NCBI GenBank assembly: GCA_029202545.1
Contig: CP119311.1
Span: 4,154,001-4,218,000, forward strand
Direction of reading: 5' to 3'
DNA from: Candidatus Pseudobacter hemicellulosilyticus
GTDB taxonomy: Bacteria > Bacteroidota > Bacteroidia > Chitinophagales > Chitinophagaceae
DNA length: 64,000 bases
Part shown: positions 25,087 to 33,322 of the stretch, piece after piece
Position numbering within the stretch: position 1 is the stretch's first letter
Layout of the letters: each line of letters opens with the position of its first letter
Program-made: the position numbers and the translations under genes
The notes under the pieces: generated by a model
Database searches by the model: none
The model's input: the letters and a program-made list of their open reading frames with translations, nothing else
What the model was told of the DNA's origin: nothing

Positions 25087-26064
25087 TTAGCTAAATAAAC
25101 CACCTTTCTTCAGCTGCCGTACACTCTCACCGATCTTGAAGCCATTGTGGTAAACTTCGATCTTGTAGTTGCCGGTTTTGTAAGTGCTGTTTTGTTTCCA
25201 GGGAAACTCAACATGCTTTTTCTTACCGGTCTCAATATCTACAGGCATTTTGAAAGTGAAGAATTTGTCGCCTTCTTCACGGGTAGTGAAGCTGCCGGAA
25301 CCCAGGGCTTCCACTGTTACAGGTTTGCCGTCGGGATCAGTTACAGAAACAAATACTTCAGTGCTGCCGGATTGGGCAATGCGGTTGTCTACGTCAAATG
25401 CGATCACCAGTTTGTCTACACGTTTAGCAGTAGAGGTTACTTTTTCACGGCCACCGCTTTTTTCGTTGATGGGCGTAATGGTGATATTGGAAGCATTCAG
25501 GGTAGAGGCAACATCCACTTTCTTTTCCAGTTCAACTTTGGCCGTGTTGGTAGTGGCCAGGTCAGTGCTCAGTTGCTCTTTGTCAGCGGTCAGCTGCGTT
25601 TTTTCAGTGGTCAGCGTTTGATTCTCAGCTGTCAGCCTGGCTACTTCAGCTTCCAGGTTGGCGATCTTGCCATTCAGCTCAGAGATCTGTCCGGCCAACT
25701 CTTTCTTCTCTCTTTCTGTCAGCTTTTGCTGTTTCAGTTTGGCGGAGATGCTGTTCTTCAGCTTGGTGATCTCACTGTTGCGATCGCTCAGTTTGCCTTC
25801 CAGCTCATTGTTAAAGCCGGTCAGTGAATCCAGGCGGATCACAGCAGCATCAAAGCTTTTCTGTAATTCAGTCCGGGAAGAATCAACGGCAACGAACTGG
25901 GTGTTCAGTTGACCATATTTTTGCTCGGAATTGTTCTTGTCCCACAGGAAATAACCCCAGGTACCCAGGATGGCAACAGCCAGTAAACCAATAATAAGAT
26001 TTTTAGAGTCCTTTTTCGGAGGCTGACTTTGGGGGTTCGCTGATGGATAATTGGTTGTACTCAT
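25087..26064 (-). CDS. Membrane-anchored coiled-coil protein, unknown function
   Basis: 325 residues. A short polar N terminus, then one membrane segment at about 22-42 (KNLIIGLLAVAILGTWGYFL), then a coiled coil from about 50 to 185 with strong heptads and long runs of L, E, K and T. The C-terminal domain (about 190-325) is beta-rich: TSTAKRVDKLVIAFDVDN, VFVSVTDPDGKPVTVEA and YKTGNYKIEVYHNGFKIGE look like an Ig-type fold. The layout suggests an inner-membrane protein reaching into the periplasm. Proteins of this layout are common hypotheticals in Chitinophagaceae and relatives. Flanked by its own terminator. Confidence 0.8.
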   Translation of the reverse strand: MSTTNYPSANPQSQPPKKDSKNLIIGLLAVAILGTWGYFLWDKNNSEQKYGQLNTQFVAVDSSRTELQKSFDAAVIRLDSLTGFNNELEGKLSDRNSEITKLKNSISAKLKQQKLTEREKKELAGQISELNGKIANLEAEVARLTAENQTLTTEKTQLTADKEQLSTDLATTNTAKVELEKKVDVASTLNASNITITPINEKSGGREKVTSTAKRVDKLVIAFDVDNRIAQSGSTEVFVSVTDPDGKPVTVEALGSGSFTTREEGDKFFTFKMPVDIETGKKKHVEFPWKQNSTYKTGNYKIEVYHNGFKIGESVRQLKKGGLFS

Positions 26065-26295
26065 AAAGTGTATAGTTTACAAAAGTTTAAAATTTGGTTA
26101 AGCTGTAGATCATGTTTTCGATGGGTGTTTAGTCCAAAACCATGCCAGAATTTATAAAACAGGCCCGGAGAAGGGGCGGAAATGAGAATGGAATGTAGTG
26201 TGGCATTGGATTTCAGCTGTGTATAATTCCATGTTGGTCAAGGGTTATTTTGGTGTAATATTGCAAAGTTTTTTCAATTTTTATAATAGTATAGG

Positions 26296-27303
26296 ATGTC
26301 TGCGGAAAAAATTATAGGCGACTGGAAAAAGAAAAAGTTCAAACCTGTTTACTGGCTGGAAGGGGAGGAAGAGTATTTTATTGATACGGTAGTGGATTAT
26401 GCCGAATCTTCCATCCTGTCAGAATCAGAAGCCGGTTTCAACCTGCTGGTTTTTTATGGCAAGGATGCCAACTGGGCTGATGTGGTCAATGCCTGCAGAC
26501 GTTATCCCATGTTTGCGGAACGCCAGGTGGTATTACTGAAGGAAGCACAGCAGATGCGGGACATCGACAAACTGGAGCCTTATATCGATAATCCAATGCC
26601 TTCTACCATCCTGGTAGTATCCTATAAAGAAAAAAAGGTAGACGGTCGCAGCAAGCTGGCCAAGATCCTCAAGGAAAAAGGGGAGATGCTGACCACCAAA
26701 AAAATGTACGATAACCAGTTGCCCGACTGGACCAATAACCTGGTGCAATCCAAAGGCTTTACTATTTCACAGCGTGCCCTGCTCCTACTGGTTGACCATA
26801 TTGGTAATGACCTCAGCCGGATCAACAACGAGATCGATAAAATGCTGATCAACCTGGGCGAGCGGAAAAATATCACGGAAGACGATATTGAAAAATATGT
26901 AGGCGTCAGCAAGGAATACAATCCTTTTGAGCTGCAGAGCGCCATGGCCGCCAAAGATATTCCCAAGGCCATCCGCATCATCCAGTACTTTGAGGCCAAT
27001 CCCAAAGCAGCCCCTATCCAGCTCATCCTGCCCACGCTCTATAACCTGTTCAGCAAGACCTATATGATCTTTGGGCAGAATGCCAAAGATGATAAGACCA
27101 TTGCCGCCAACATTGGTGTTAATGCATTCTTCGTAAAAGATTATGTGGCTACCGCCCGCAACTATGGCTATGGCGGCGTGGAAGCCGCATTGCTGCTCCT
27201 GCACCAGTACAACCTGAAAAGTGTAGGGGTGAATGATATGGGCTCTTCTGACGCTTCCCTGCTCAAGGAAATGGTGGTGAAGATGTCTATGAGCTTCTCC
27301 TAA
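26296..27303 (+). CDS. holA: DNA polymerase III subunit delta
   Basis: 335 residues. The delta subunit opens the sliding clamp in the clamp loader. N-terminal part: KKFKPVYWLEGEEEYFIDTVVDYAE and FAERQVVLLKEAQQM, with the family's arginine-rich pattern. It continues with DISKI-like QLPDWTNNLVQSKGF, ALLLLVDHIGNDLSRINNEIDKM near 170-195 and the C-terminal collar. Lacks a full Walker A, as expected for HolA. The stop overlaps the end of ribF by 17 nt in convergent orientation. Confidence 0.92.
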   Translation: MSAEKIIGDWKKKKFKPVYWLEGEEEYFIDTVVDYAESSILSESEAGFNLLVFYGKDANWADVVNACRRYPMFAERQVVLLKEAQQMRDIDKLEPYIDNPMPSTILVVSYKEKKVDGRSKLAKILKEKGEMLTTKKMYDNQLPDWTNNLVQSKGFTISQRALLLLVDHIGNDLSRINNEIDKMLINLGERKNITEDDIEKYVGVSKEYNPFELQSAMAAKDIPKAIRIIQYFEANPKAAPIQLILPTLYNLFSKTYMIFGQNAKDDKTIAANIGVNAFFVKDYVATARNYGYGGVEAALLLLHQYNLKSVGVNDMGSSDASLLKEMVVKMSMSFS

Positions 27304-28228
27304 AAGCGGCCAGTGCGTTTTCCCGGTCTGATGCCAGCTGTGCTTTCAGTGCGTCCAGTCCACTGAACTTTTGTTCGCCGCGCAGGTATTTTTTTACCTG
27401 TACCCGCACCGGACGGCCATAGATATCCGCATCAAAGCCAAAAATATTGACCTCAATTTTCCGGGTCCTGCCATCCACGGTGGGCCTGGTGCCGATATTC
27501 ATCATCCCCTGGTAGCTGCCAGGAAAACCATCTATAGTTATTTCCACTACATAGACGCCGTTGCCGGGGACCAGTTTTTCTGCTTCGGTGACCTGGATAT
27601 TGGCGGTGGGGAAACCGATGGTCCTGCCGAGGCGGTCGCCCGGGACCACGATACCGCTGAAAAAGAAATCGTACCCCAGCAGGGCATTGGCCATCGTTAT
27701 CTGCCCGTTTAGCACAGCCTCCCGGATACGGGTGGAGCTGACGGTATTTTCCTCAATCACCTGGGCCGGGATCTCTTTGAGCTGGAAGCCGAATTCGGCG
27801 CTGTATTGTTCCAGCAGCCGGTAATCGCCTTCACGGCCCTGGCCAAAGCGGTGGTCATAACCTATGATGACCGTATGGGGATGGAAACGGCGGACAAGGA
27901 AAGAATCTACGTATTCATGGGGTGTCAGCTGCGAGAATTCGGGGGTAAAGGGTACTATGACGAGGTGGTCAATGCCATTCTGCTCCAGCAGGCTGATCTT
28001 TTCCGCAATGGTATTGATCAGCAGGATGGGCTGGCGGTTGCCGGCCACCACTTTGCGGGGGTGTGGGTGGAAGGTGACGATCACCGTTTCGCCGCCTATA
28101 CGGCCTGCTTCCGCCTTCAGCTGCGCCAGGATCTGCTGGTGGCCCAGGTGTACGCCGTCGAACGTGCCGATGGTGATCACTGCCTGCCTGAAGACCGGGA
28201 TATCCTCCGTGGACTGGTAAACTTTCAT
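27287..28228 (-). CDS. ribF: Bifunctional riboflavin kinase / FAD synthetase
   Basis: 313 residues from MKVYQSTEDIPVFRQAVITIGTFDG. It phosphorylates riboflavin to FMN and adenylates FMN to FAD. The nucleotidyltransferase half has GTFDGVHLGHQQIL near 24-37 and VIGYDHRFGQGREGDY near 125. The kinase half has GRTIGFPTANIQV near 197-209 and GMMNIGTRPTV near 240. An in-frame Met 43 codons upstream lies beyond the neighbouring purM promoter and adds no family sequence, so the shorter start is chosen. Divergent from purM with 55 nt between starts. Confidence 0.94.
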   Translation of the reverse strand: MKVYQSTEDIPVFRQAVITIGTFDGVHLGHQQILAQLKAEAGRIGGETVIVTFHPHPRKVVAGNRQPILLINTIAEKISLLEQNGIDHLVIVPFTPEFSQLTPHEYVDSFLVRRFHPHTVIIGYDHRFGQGREGDYRLLEQYSAEFGFQLKEIPAQVIEENTVSSTRIREAVLNGQITMANALLGYDFFFSGIVVPGDRLGRTIGFPTANIQVTEAEKLVPGNGVYVVEITIDGFPGSYQGMMNIGTRPTVDGRTRKIEVNIFGFDADIYGRPVRVQVKKYLRGEQKFSGLDALKAQLASDRENALAAFRRSS

Positions 28229-28269
28229 ATTGCGGGGCGAATTTAGGTCAAATGAGTGAATTCTTTTTT

Positions 28270-28277
28270 TAGCTTTG
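28270..28277 (+). promoter_or_regulatory. -7 box (TAGCTTTG) just before purM
   Basis: TAGCTTTG ends 6 nt before the ATG at 28284. With the usual spacing the transcript would start at or next to the ATG, making a leaderless message. It also rules out the earlier ATG at 28275, which lies inside the box. Confidence 0.5.
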
Positions 28278-28283
28278 CGCCCT

Positions 28284-29495
28284 ATGAGTTTATATTCACA
28301 ACGTGGCGTCTCCGCACAAAAGGAAGAAGTACATAAAGCAACGGAAAAGCTCGACAAAGGTTTATACCCTTACGCATTCTGCAAGATCTACCCGGATTTC
28401 CTGACCGGGGATCAGCAATGGGTCAACCTGATGCATGCCGATGGAGCAGGCACCAAGAGCATCCTGGCCTACCTGTACTGGAAAGAGACCGGCGATCTGT
28501 CCGTCTGGAAAGGCATTGCCCAGGACGCTATTGTGATGAACCTGGACGACTTGCTCTGCGTAGGGATCCATGATAACCTCCTGTTCTCCTCCACTATTGA
28601 CCGCAATAAAAAACTGATCCCCGGCGAGGTCCTGGAAACCATCATCAACGGTACCCAGGAATTCTTTGACGAGGTGAAAAAATACGGGGTAGGCATCCAG
28701 TACCTGGGTGGTGAGACCGCCGACGTAGGGGATGTGGTCCGCACCATTGCCGTGAACGGCACCATGGCCGCCCGCTGGCCCAAGGACCAGCTGGTCACCA
28801 ATGAAAAGATCCAGGCCGGCGATGTGATCGTAGGCTTTGGCAGTGCCGGCCAGGCCAGCTATGAGCAGGCCTATAACAGCGGCATCGCCAGCAACGGCCT
28901 TACCAGCGCCCGCCACGATATGTTGAATAAATTCTACGCCGGGCAGTTCCCGGAGACTTTTGAGGCCAGTCTCGCCAGCGAAGTGGTCTATATCGGTCCC
29001 TGGAAACTCACGGATAAGGTCCCTGCCGGTCATTACCAGCCCGGTAATATTGGGCAGCCCTCGGCTGCGGACGCGGCCACGCTGACCATCGGCCAGCTGC
29101 TGCTGAGCCCTACCAGGACCTATGCCCCCCTGCTCAAGGCCCTGTTTGCCGAACACCTGCCGGCTATCCATGGCCTGATCCATTGCAGTGGCGGCGGGCA
29201 GACCAAATGCATGAAATACCTGCCGGGCGAGTTCCGGATCATCAAGGATAACCTGTTTGAACCACCCGTGGTCTTCAGCCTGATCAAAGAAGCCTCGGGG
29301 AGCGACTGGCGCGAAATGTACCAGGTCTTCAATATGGGCCATCGCCTGGAAGTCTTTACCGACGAAGCCACAGCGGCTAAGATGATCTCCCTGGGGCAAA
29401 GCCTGGGTATCCATGGCCAGATCGTGGGCAGGGTAGAAGCGGCTGATAAAAAGGAGCTGCAGCTGCATGCAGCCGGGGAAATCATCGTTTATTAA
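28284..29495 (+). CDS. purM: Phosphoribosylformylglycinamidine cyclo-ligase (AIR synthase)-related protein
   Basis: 403 residues from MSLYSQRGVSAQKEEVHKA. PurM closes the imidazole ring in purine synthesis, using ATP and FGAM. The ATP-grasp-unrelated PurM fold is marked by LMHADGAGTKSILAYLYWKETGD, AQDAIVMNLDDLLCVG, GVGIQYLGGETADVGD and the C-terminal IHGLIHCSGGGQTKCMKY, HRLEVFTD. The length (about 400) and sequence fit the longer Bacteroidota form rather than the 345-residue E. coli form. The start is set by the promoter box at 28270. Confidence 0.9.
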   Translation: MSLYSQRGVSAQKEEVHKATEKLDKGLYPYAFCKIYPDFLTGDQQWVNLMHADGAGTKSILAYLYWKETGDLSVWKGIAQDAIVMNLDDLLCVGIHDNLLFSSTIDRNKKLIPGEVLETIINGTQEFFDEVKKYGVGIQYLGGETADVGDVVRTIAVNGTMAARWPKDQLVTNEKIQAGDVIVGFGSAGQASYEQAYNSGIASNGLTSARHDMLNKFYAGQFPETFEASLASEVVYIGPWKLTDKVPAGHYQPGNIGQPSAADAATLTIGQLLLSPTRTYAPLLKALFAEHLPAIHGLIHCSGGGQTKCMKYLPGEFRIIKDNLFEPPVVFSLIKEASGSDWREMYQVFNMGHRLEVFTDEATAAKMISLGQSLGIHGQIVGRVEAADKKELQLHAAGEIIVY

Positions 29496-29915
29496 CCCAT
29501 TTTATACCCGCTTCCGGCCTGAAACCTGCTTCAAAACAGGCAGTTTCAAGTATTTAAGATTTTTTTAACATCATTTTAATACTAAAAACGGGCACTGGAT
29601 TTGCAATGGTATAAATGGGTACTATGTAGTCCCAGTGCCGCTCTCGTCAGCAGGATGGCCCCGGTTACGGTCAAACGACCAGTTATCAGGGCCTGGGGAA
29701 AACCTTTTTCAGCCTCCATTTTATCCACAGGGGCTATGAGGTTTGGAGTTTGCATGTTATTTTTGCAGACAGTACTGGACGGGATTACGGCATCTTAACA
29801 GCTTGTTTACAGGCGTTTTGCAACTTCTCCTAAACTTTCTAAGTCTTATTGATGTTGATTTGATGTACTGTACCCTTTGTTACGGATCAGTAATAATTTT
29901 ATTTTAATTCAGAGT
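29496..29915. other. Intergenic region and leader before rpoD
   Basis: 420 bases. Right after purM there is an imperfect stem (GAAACCTGC with GGCAGTTTC near 29520-29550) followed by TTTTTTT at about 29571, probably the purM terminator. A TATTTTTG box lies at 29758-29765. The rest is AT-rich leader; no ORF is supported. Confidence 0.5.
29758..29765 (+). promoter_or_regulatory. -7 box (TATTTTTG) of rpoD
   Basis: TATTTTTG followed by GCAG, the same context as the sdh and trxB boxes. It is 151 nt before the rpoD start, so the leader would be about 145 nt. Confidence 0.5.
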
Positions 29916-30773
29916 ATGAGACAGCTCAAAATTGCTACCCAGATAACCAATCGCGATTCGCAGGCAGTTGAAAAATATCTTCAGGAGATCTCTAAGATCC
30001 CGATGATTACTCCCGAAGAGGAGACTGTACTGGCCCAGCGGATCAAGATGGGAGATCAGAAGGCATTAGACAAATTGGTTCAGGCGAACCTGCGTTTCGT
30101 GGTATCTGTGGCTAAGCAGTACCAGCACCAGGGCCTCTCCCTGAGCGACCTTATCAATGAAGGTAACCTGGGTCTGATCAAAGCCGCCCAGCGTTTTGAT
30201 GAAACGAAAGGCTTTAAATTCATTTCTTACGCTGTATGGTGGATCCGTCAGTCTATCTTACAGGCGCTGGCTGAACAGGGCCGTCTGGTCCGTCTGCCGC
30301 AGAATAAGATCGGCACTTACAACAAAGCCAATAAAGCTTATATGGCGTTCGAGCAGGAACATGAGCGCGAACCCAGCACAGAAGAACTGGCCGAGTTACT
30401 GGAAATGAGCGAAACCGAGATCAACAATATCTTCCAGAGCAATACCCGTCACACCTCCCTGGATGCACCCGTGCATGAAGCAGAGGACGTAGCCATGGGC
30501 GACCTGCTGGAAGGCGGAGATGATACTGATGATGACGTGATGAAGGATTCTCTCCGCAACGAGATCCGCCGCGTGCTGAAATCCCTCAGCCCCCGCGAAG
30601 CAGAGATCGTGAATGCTTATTTCGGTCTTGACGGCGAGAACGGCGTGACCATTGAACAGATCGGTCAGAAATATGATCTTACCAAAGAACGTATCCGCCA
30701 GATCAAGGAACGCGCCATCAAACGCCTCCAGAAAGCACGTTACAGCAATGCGCTGAAAGCATATTTAGGTTAG
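29916..30773 (+). CDS. rpoD: RNA polymerase primary sigma factor RpoD/SigA type
   Basis: 285 residues from MRQLKIATQITNRDSQAVEKYL. It lacks region 1.1, as usual for the primary sigma of Bacteroidota. Region 1.2 is seen in YLQEISKIPMITPEEE, region 2 in DLINEGNLGLIKAAQRFDE and FKFISYAVWWIRQSILQAL, region 3 in LPQNKIGTYNKANKAY, and region 4 in LSPREAEIVNAYFGLDGENG and TKERIRQIKERAIKRLQ. An in-frame ATG at 29877 adds 13 residues without conservation. Factors of this type read the TAnnTTTG boxes noted in this window. Confidence 0.95.
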   Translation: MRQLKIATQITNRDSQAVEKYLQEISKIPMITPEEETVLAQRIKMGDQKALDKLVQANLRFVVSVAKQYQHQGLSLSDLINEGNLGLIKAAQRFDETKGFKFISYAVWWIRQSILQALAEQGRLVRLPQNKIGTYNKANKAYMAFEQEHEREPSTEELAELLEMSETEINNIFQSNTRHTSLDAPVHEAEDVAMGDLLEGGDDTDDDVMKDSLRNEIRRVLKSLSPREAEIVNAYFGLDGENGVTIEQIGQKYDLTKERIRQIKERAIKRLQKARYSNALKAYLG

Positions 30774-30794
30774 TAAGAGTATTTGAATTTGTGA

Positions 30795-30829
30795 AGCCCC
30801 GGCATGGATGGAACCGCCGGGGCTTTTTT
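30795..30829 (+). terminator. Terminator after rpoD
   Basis: AGCCCCGGC at 30795-30803 pairs with GCCGGGGCT at 30816-30824, followed by TTTTTTG. It lies 22 nt after the stop. Confidence 0.85.
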
Positions 30830-30925
30830 GCGGCCTTTTGTCATCAGTATGTCCCTTGTTCACAGGGTTATACACAGTAAACTCACCAGTTTGTCCTGTT
30901 GACGCTTTCTTAACCGAAATGCTGT

Positions 30926-30933
30926 TATTTTTG
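30926..30933 (+). promoter_or_regulatory. -7 box (TATTTTTG) of trxB
   Basis: TATTTTTG followed by CCAG, 33 nt before the trxB ATG. A TTGAC at 30899-30903 could be the -33 element, with a slightly long spacing. Confidence 0.5.
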
Positions 30934-30965
30934 CCAGATTTCTTTATTACAAACGGATTGATTTT

Positions 30966-31904
30966 ATGGAAAGCGAAAAAGTACACTGTTTAATCATAGG
31001 ATCGGGCCCCGCAGGTTATACCGCTGCTATCTATGCAGCCAGGGCCAATATGAAACCCATCCTTTACCAGGGCATCCAGCCCGGTGGTCAGCTCACTATC
31101 ACTACTGAAGTAGAGAACTATCCCGGTTATGCCGATGGCGTACAGGGCCCTGAAATGATGGTCGATTTTGAGAAGCAGGCCACCCGCATGGGCGCCGATA
31201 TCCGTTTTGGACTGGCTACCAAAGTTGATTTCTCCACCCAGCCCCACAAGGTCTGGATAGATGATGAAAAGCTTATTGAAGCTGATGCCGTGATCATCGC
31301 CACCGGCGCTTCCGCCAAATGGCTGGGCCTGGAAAGCGAACAGCGGCTCAACGGTTTTGGCGTGAGCGCCTGCGCTGTTTGTGACGGTTTCTTCTTCCGT
31401 AACAAGGAAGTGGCTATCGTTGGCGCCGGCGACACTGCTGCCGAAGAAGCCATGTACCTGTCCAAGCTGGCTACTAATGTACACATGATTGTCCGCCGCG
31501 ATGAGATGCGCGCCTCCAAGGTGATGCAGGAAAGAGTGCAGCAGGCGCCGAATATCAAACTGTACTGGAACAGCGAGACCGACGAGATCTGCGGTGAGAA
31601 CAAAGTGGATTCCGTACGCATCCGCAATGTAAAGACGGGCGCTACTGAAACCATTCCTGTCAGTGGTTTCTTTGTGGCCATCGGTCACCAGCCCAATTCT
31701 GATGTTTTCAAACCCTGGATAGATATGGATGAGGCCGGTTATATCAAGACCGTCCCCGGTACTTCCAAAACCAATGTGGAAGGCGTATTTGCCGCCGGTG
31801 ACGTACAGGACAAGATCTACCGCCAGGCAGTAACAGCCGCGGGCAGTGGCTGTATGGCCGCCCTGGACGCCGAGCGCTACCTGTCGGCCAAAGGCGTAGT
31901 ATAG
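30966..31904 (+). CDS. trxB: Thioredoxin-disulfide reductase
   Basis: 312 residues. It reduces thioredoxin with NADPH through FAD and a redox disulfide. The FAD fold is CLIIGSGPAGYTAAIYAARA near residue 7-26, the redox motif is CAVCDG at 136-141, the NADPH fold is VAIVGAGDTAAEEAMYL near 150-166, and the second FAD motif GVFAAGDVQDKIYRQ is near 275-290. Full length for the low-molecular-weight type. The likely terminator at 32004 lies about 100 nt after the stop. Confidence 0.96.
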   Translation: MESEKVHCLIIGSGPAGYTAAIYAARANMKPILYQGIQPGGQLTITTEVENYPGYADGVQGPEMMVDFEKQATRMGADIRFGLATKVDFSTQPHKVWIDDEKLIEADAVIIATGASAKWLGLESEQRLNGFGVSACAVCDGFFFRNKEVAIVGAGDTAAEEAMYLSKLATNVHMIVRRDEMRASKVMQERVQQAPNIKLYWNSETDEICGENKVDSVRIRNVKTGATETIPVSGFFVAIGHQPNSDVFKPWIDMDEAGYIKTVPGTSKTNVEGVFAAGDVQDKIYRQAVTAAGSGCMAALDAERYLSAKGVV

Positions 31905-31938
31905 TTTTATAAGCATTGGTTCAGTGGCTTAGGGGCTT

Positions 31939-31954
31939 ATTGGTTCGTCCCATA
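31939..31954. repeat. Dispersed intergenic motif GGTTCGTCCC, copy 5
   Basis: ATTGGTTCGTCCCATA between trxB and the terminator at 32004. No hairpin partner as clear as in copies 1, 3 and 6. Confidence 0.7.
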
Positions 31955-32003
31955 TGCCTTAGCACACGATAAAATAACATAGGGTTTCTATTTAAATAGC
32001 TAA

Positions 32004-32043
32004 TTTGGCCGGCCCTGTTGAAGGGCCTGGCCAAATTTTTTTT
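32004..32043 (+). terminator. Terminator-like hairpin abutting the folB start codon
   Basis: TTTGGCC and GGCCC on the left arm pair with GGGCC and GGCCAAA on the right arm around a 7-nt loop, with one bulged T, followed by about eight further T. The T-tract ends at the base before the folB ATG (32044). It is either the trxB terminator or an attenuator controlling folB. Confidence 0.8.
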
Positions 32044-32403
32044 ATGGTAACTATCGAATTACTGCAGCTCCGCTTCCACGCCTATCATGGTATCTATGAA
32101 GGCGAGGACAGAACGGGCAGCCCCTACGAAGTGAATATTAAAGTTGATTATGAGGAAGCTGATACCCAGTTCAGCGACCTGAAGAATACCATCAACTATG
32201 TGGAGATCTTTGAGATCGTTAAACAACGCATGATTATTCCCACTCCTTTGCTGGAAAAAGTGGCGGAAGGTATTGTCCGTCGCATCAAACACCAGTACCC
32301 CTTTACCACCGGGGTCACCCTTTCCATCTACAAACTGGAGCCGCCCATTGAAGGTTTCCAGGGAAAGATCGGGATCACCCTGCAAAAGCGTTTTGCCAAT
32401 TAG
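32044..32403 (+). CDS. folB: Dihydroneopterin aldolase
   Basis: 119 residues from MVTIELLQLRFHAYHGIYEGE. It splits 7,8-dihydroneopterin in folate synthesis. The FHAYHGIYEGE...PYEVNIKV start, the NTINYVEIFEIVKQRM helix and the TPLLEKVAEGIVRRI segment with its catalytic lysine/glutamate context fit FolB well, as does the length. An in-frame ATG at 32005 would place 13 codons inside the terminator hairpin, so the later ATG is chosen. The gene has almost no room for a leader. Confidence 0.93.
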   Translation: MVTIELLQLRFHAYHGIYEGEDRTGSPYEVNIKVDYEEADTQFSDLKNTINYVEIFEIVKQRMIIPTPLLEKVAEGIVRRIKHQYPFTTGVTLSIYKLEPPIEGFQGKIGITLQKRFAN

Positions 32404-32426
32404 GAAATGGCCCTTATTTTGCCGGC

Positions 32427-33200
32427 ATGTCCTGCATGATTATCGCCAGATGGGCTCACCCCCTGTTCCTCGTTTGTTTGCTGCTGCCTGCTGCATTGCT
32501 GGCACAGGATGTCAATGTCCTGCTGGCCAAAGCCCGGCAGGCCGAGAAGGCTTTCCAGGAAAAGGAGGCCCTCCAGGCGTATCTCCAGGTACTGCAGCAG
32601 GAGCCGCGTCACCTGGCAGCCTTATGCAGGACCAGTGAACTGTACAATATCCTGGGAGAACGGCAGGGCGCCAAAGACAAGCAAAAGGAATATTACCGCT
32701 CCGCTGAACAATATGCCCGCCAGGCCTTGCAGGCGGACCCCAATAGTGCGGAGGCTAACTTTGTAATGGCCGCCGCTATGGGCCGCCGCGCCCTGATTGA
32801 ATCCGGGGAAGAAAAGATAAAAGCCGTCAAAGATATCCGGGAATACGCCCTGAAGGCTATAAAGCTTGATCCCAACAGTTATAAAGGCTACCATGTGCTG
32901 GGCAAATGGCATTATGAAGTGAGTGATCTCAGCGCCCTGGAACGGTGGCTGGTGAAAGTAGCTTTTAAAGCCCTGCCGCCTGCCAGCCTGGAAGAAGCCA
33001 TCAGCCATTTTGAACGCAGCAAACAGCTCAACCCGCATTTCCTGCTGAACTATTATGAGCTGGCCCGTTGCCGGGAACGTAACAAGGAAGCCGCAAAAGC
33101 CATCAGCCTGCTGGAAGCCATGCTGCAATTACCCAATGCTTCCGCGGGTGATGCATCGCTGAAAGATAAAGCCCGCAGCCTGCTCAAAAGCCTGCAATAG
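32427..33200 (+). CDS. Exported TPR-repeat protein
   Basis: 257 residues. A hydrophobic N-terminal segment (about 10-26, ending ALLAQ) is a signal peptide. The rest is helical with TPR-type pairs: AYLQVLQQEPRHLAALCRTSELYN, SAEQYARQALQADPNSAEANFVMAAA, REYALKAIKLDPNSYKGYHVLGKWHYEV and AISHFERSKQLNPHFLLNYYELAR. The GKWHYEVSDLSALER part recalls proteins annotated as regulator of microtubule dynamics-like, a name taken from homology only. It starts 23 nt after folB. The role is presumably protein binding in the periplasm. Confidence 0.85.
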   Translation: MSCMIIARWAHPLFLVCLLLPAALLAQDVNVLLAKARQAEKAFQEKEALQAYLQVLQQEPRHLAALCRTSELYNILGERQGAKDKQKEYYRSAEQYARQALQADPNSAEANFVMAAAMGRRALIESGEEKIKAVKDIREYALKAIKLDPNSYKGYHVLGKWHYEVSDLSALERWLVKVAFKALPPASLEEAISHFERSKQLNPHFLLNYYELARCRERNKEAAKAISLLEAMLQLPNASAGDASLKDKARSLLKSLQ

Positions 33201-33322
33201 GCAGGCTGGTCAGCATTGATGCCATCCTGCCCGGGCCCACAAGCGGTAGCGCTGCAAGTCCCGCTTCCGGCGCGGGCTGTTAGACAAACCGGTAAAATTA
33301 TGTATCATTGCACCCGTAAATT

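Noticed and set aside
28275..28283. Earlier ATG for purM at 28275
   Set aside because: It lies inside the TAGCTTTG promoter box and would not be in the transcript.
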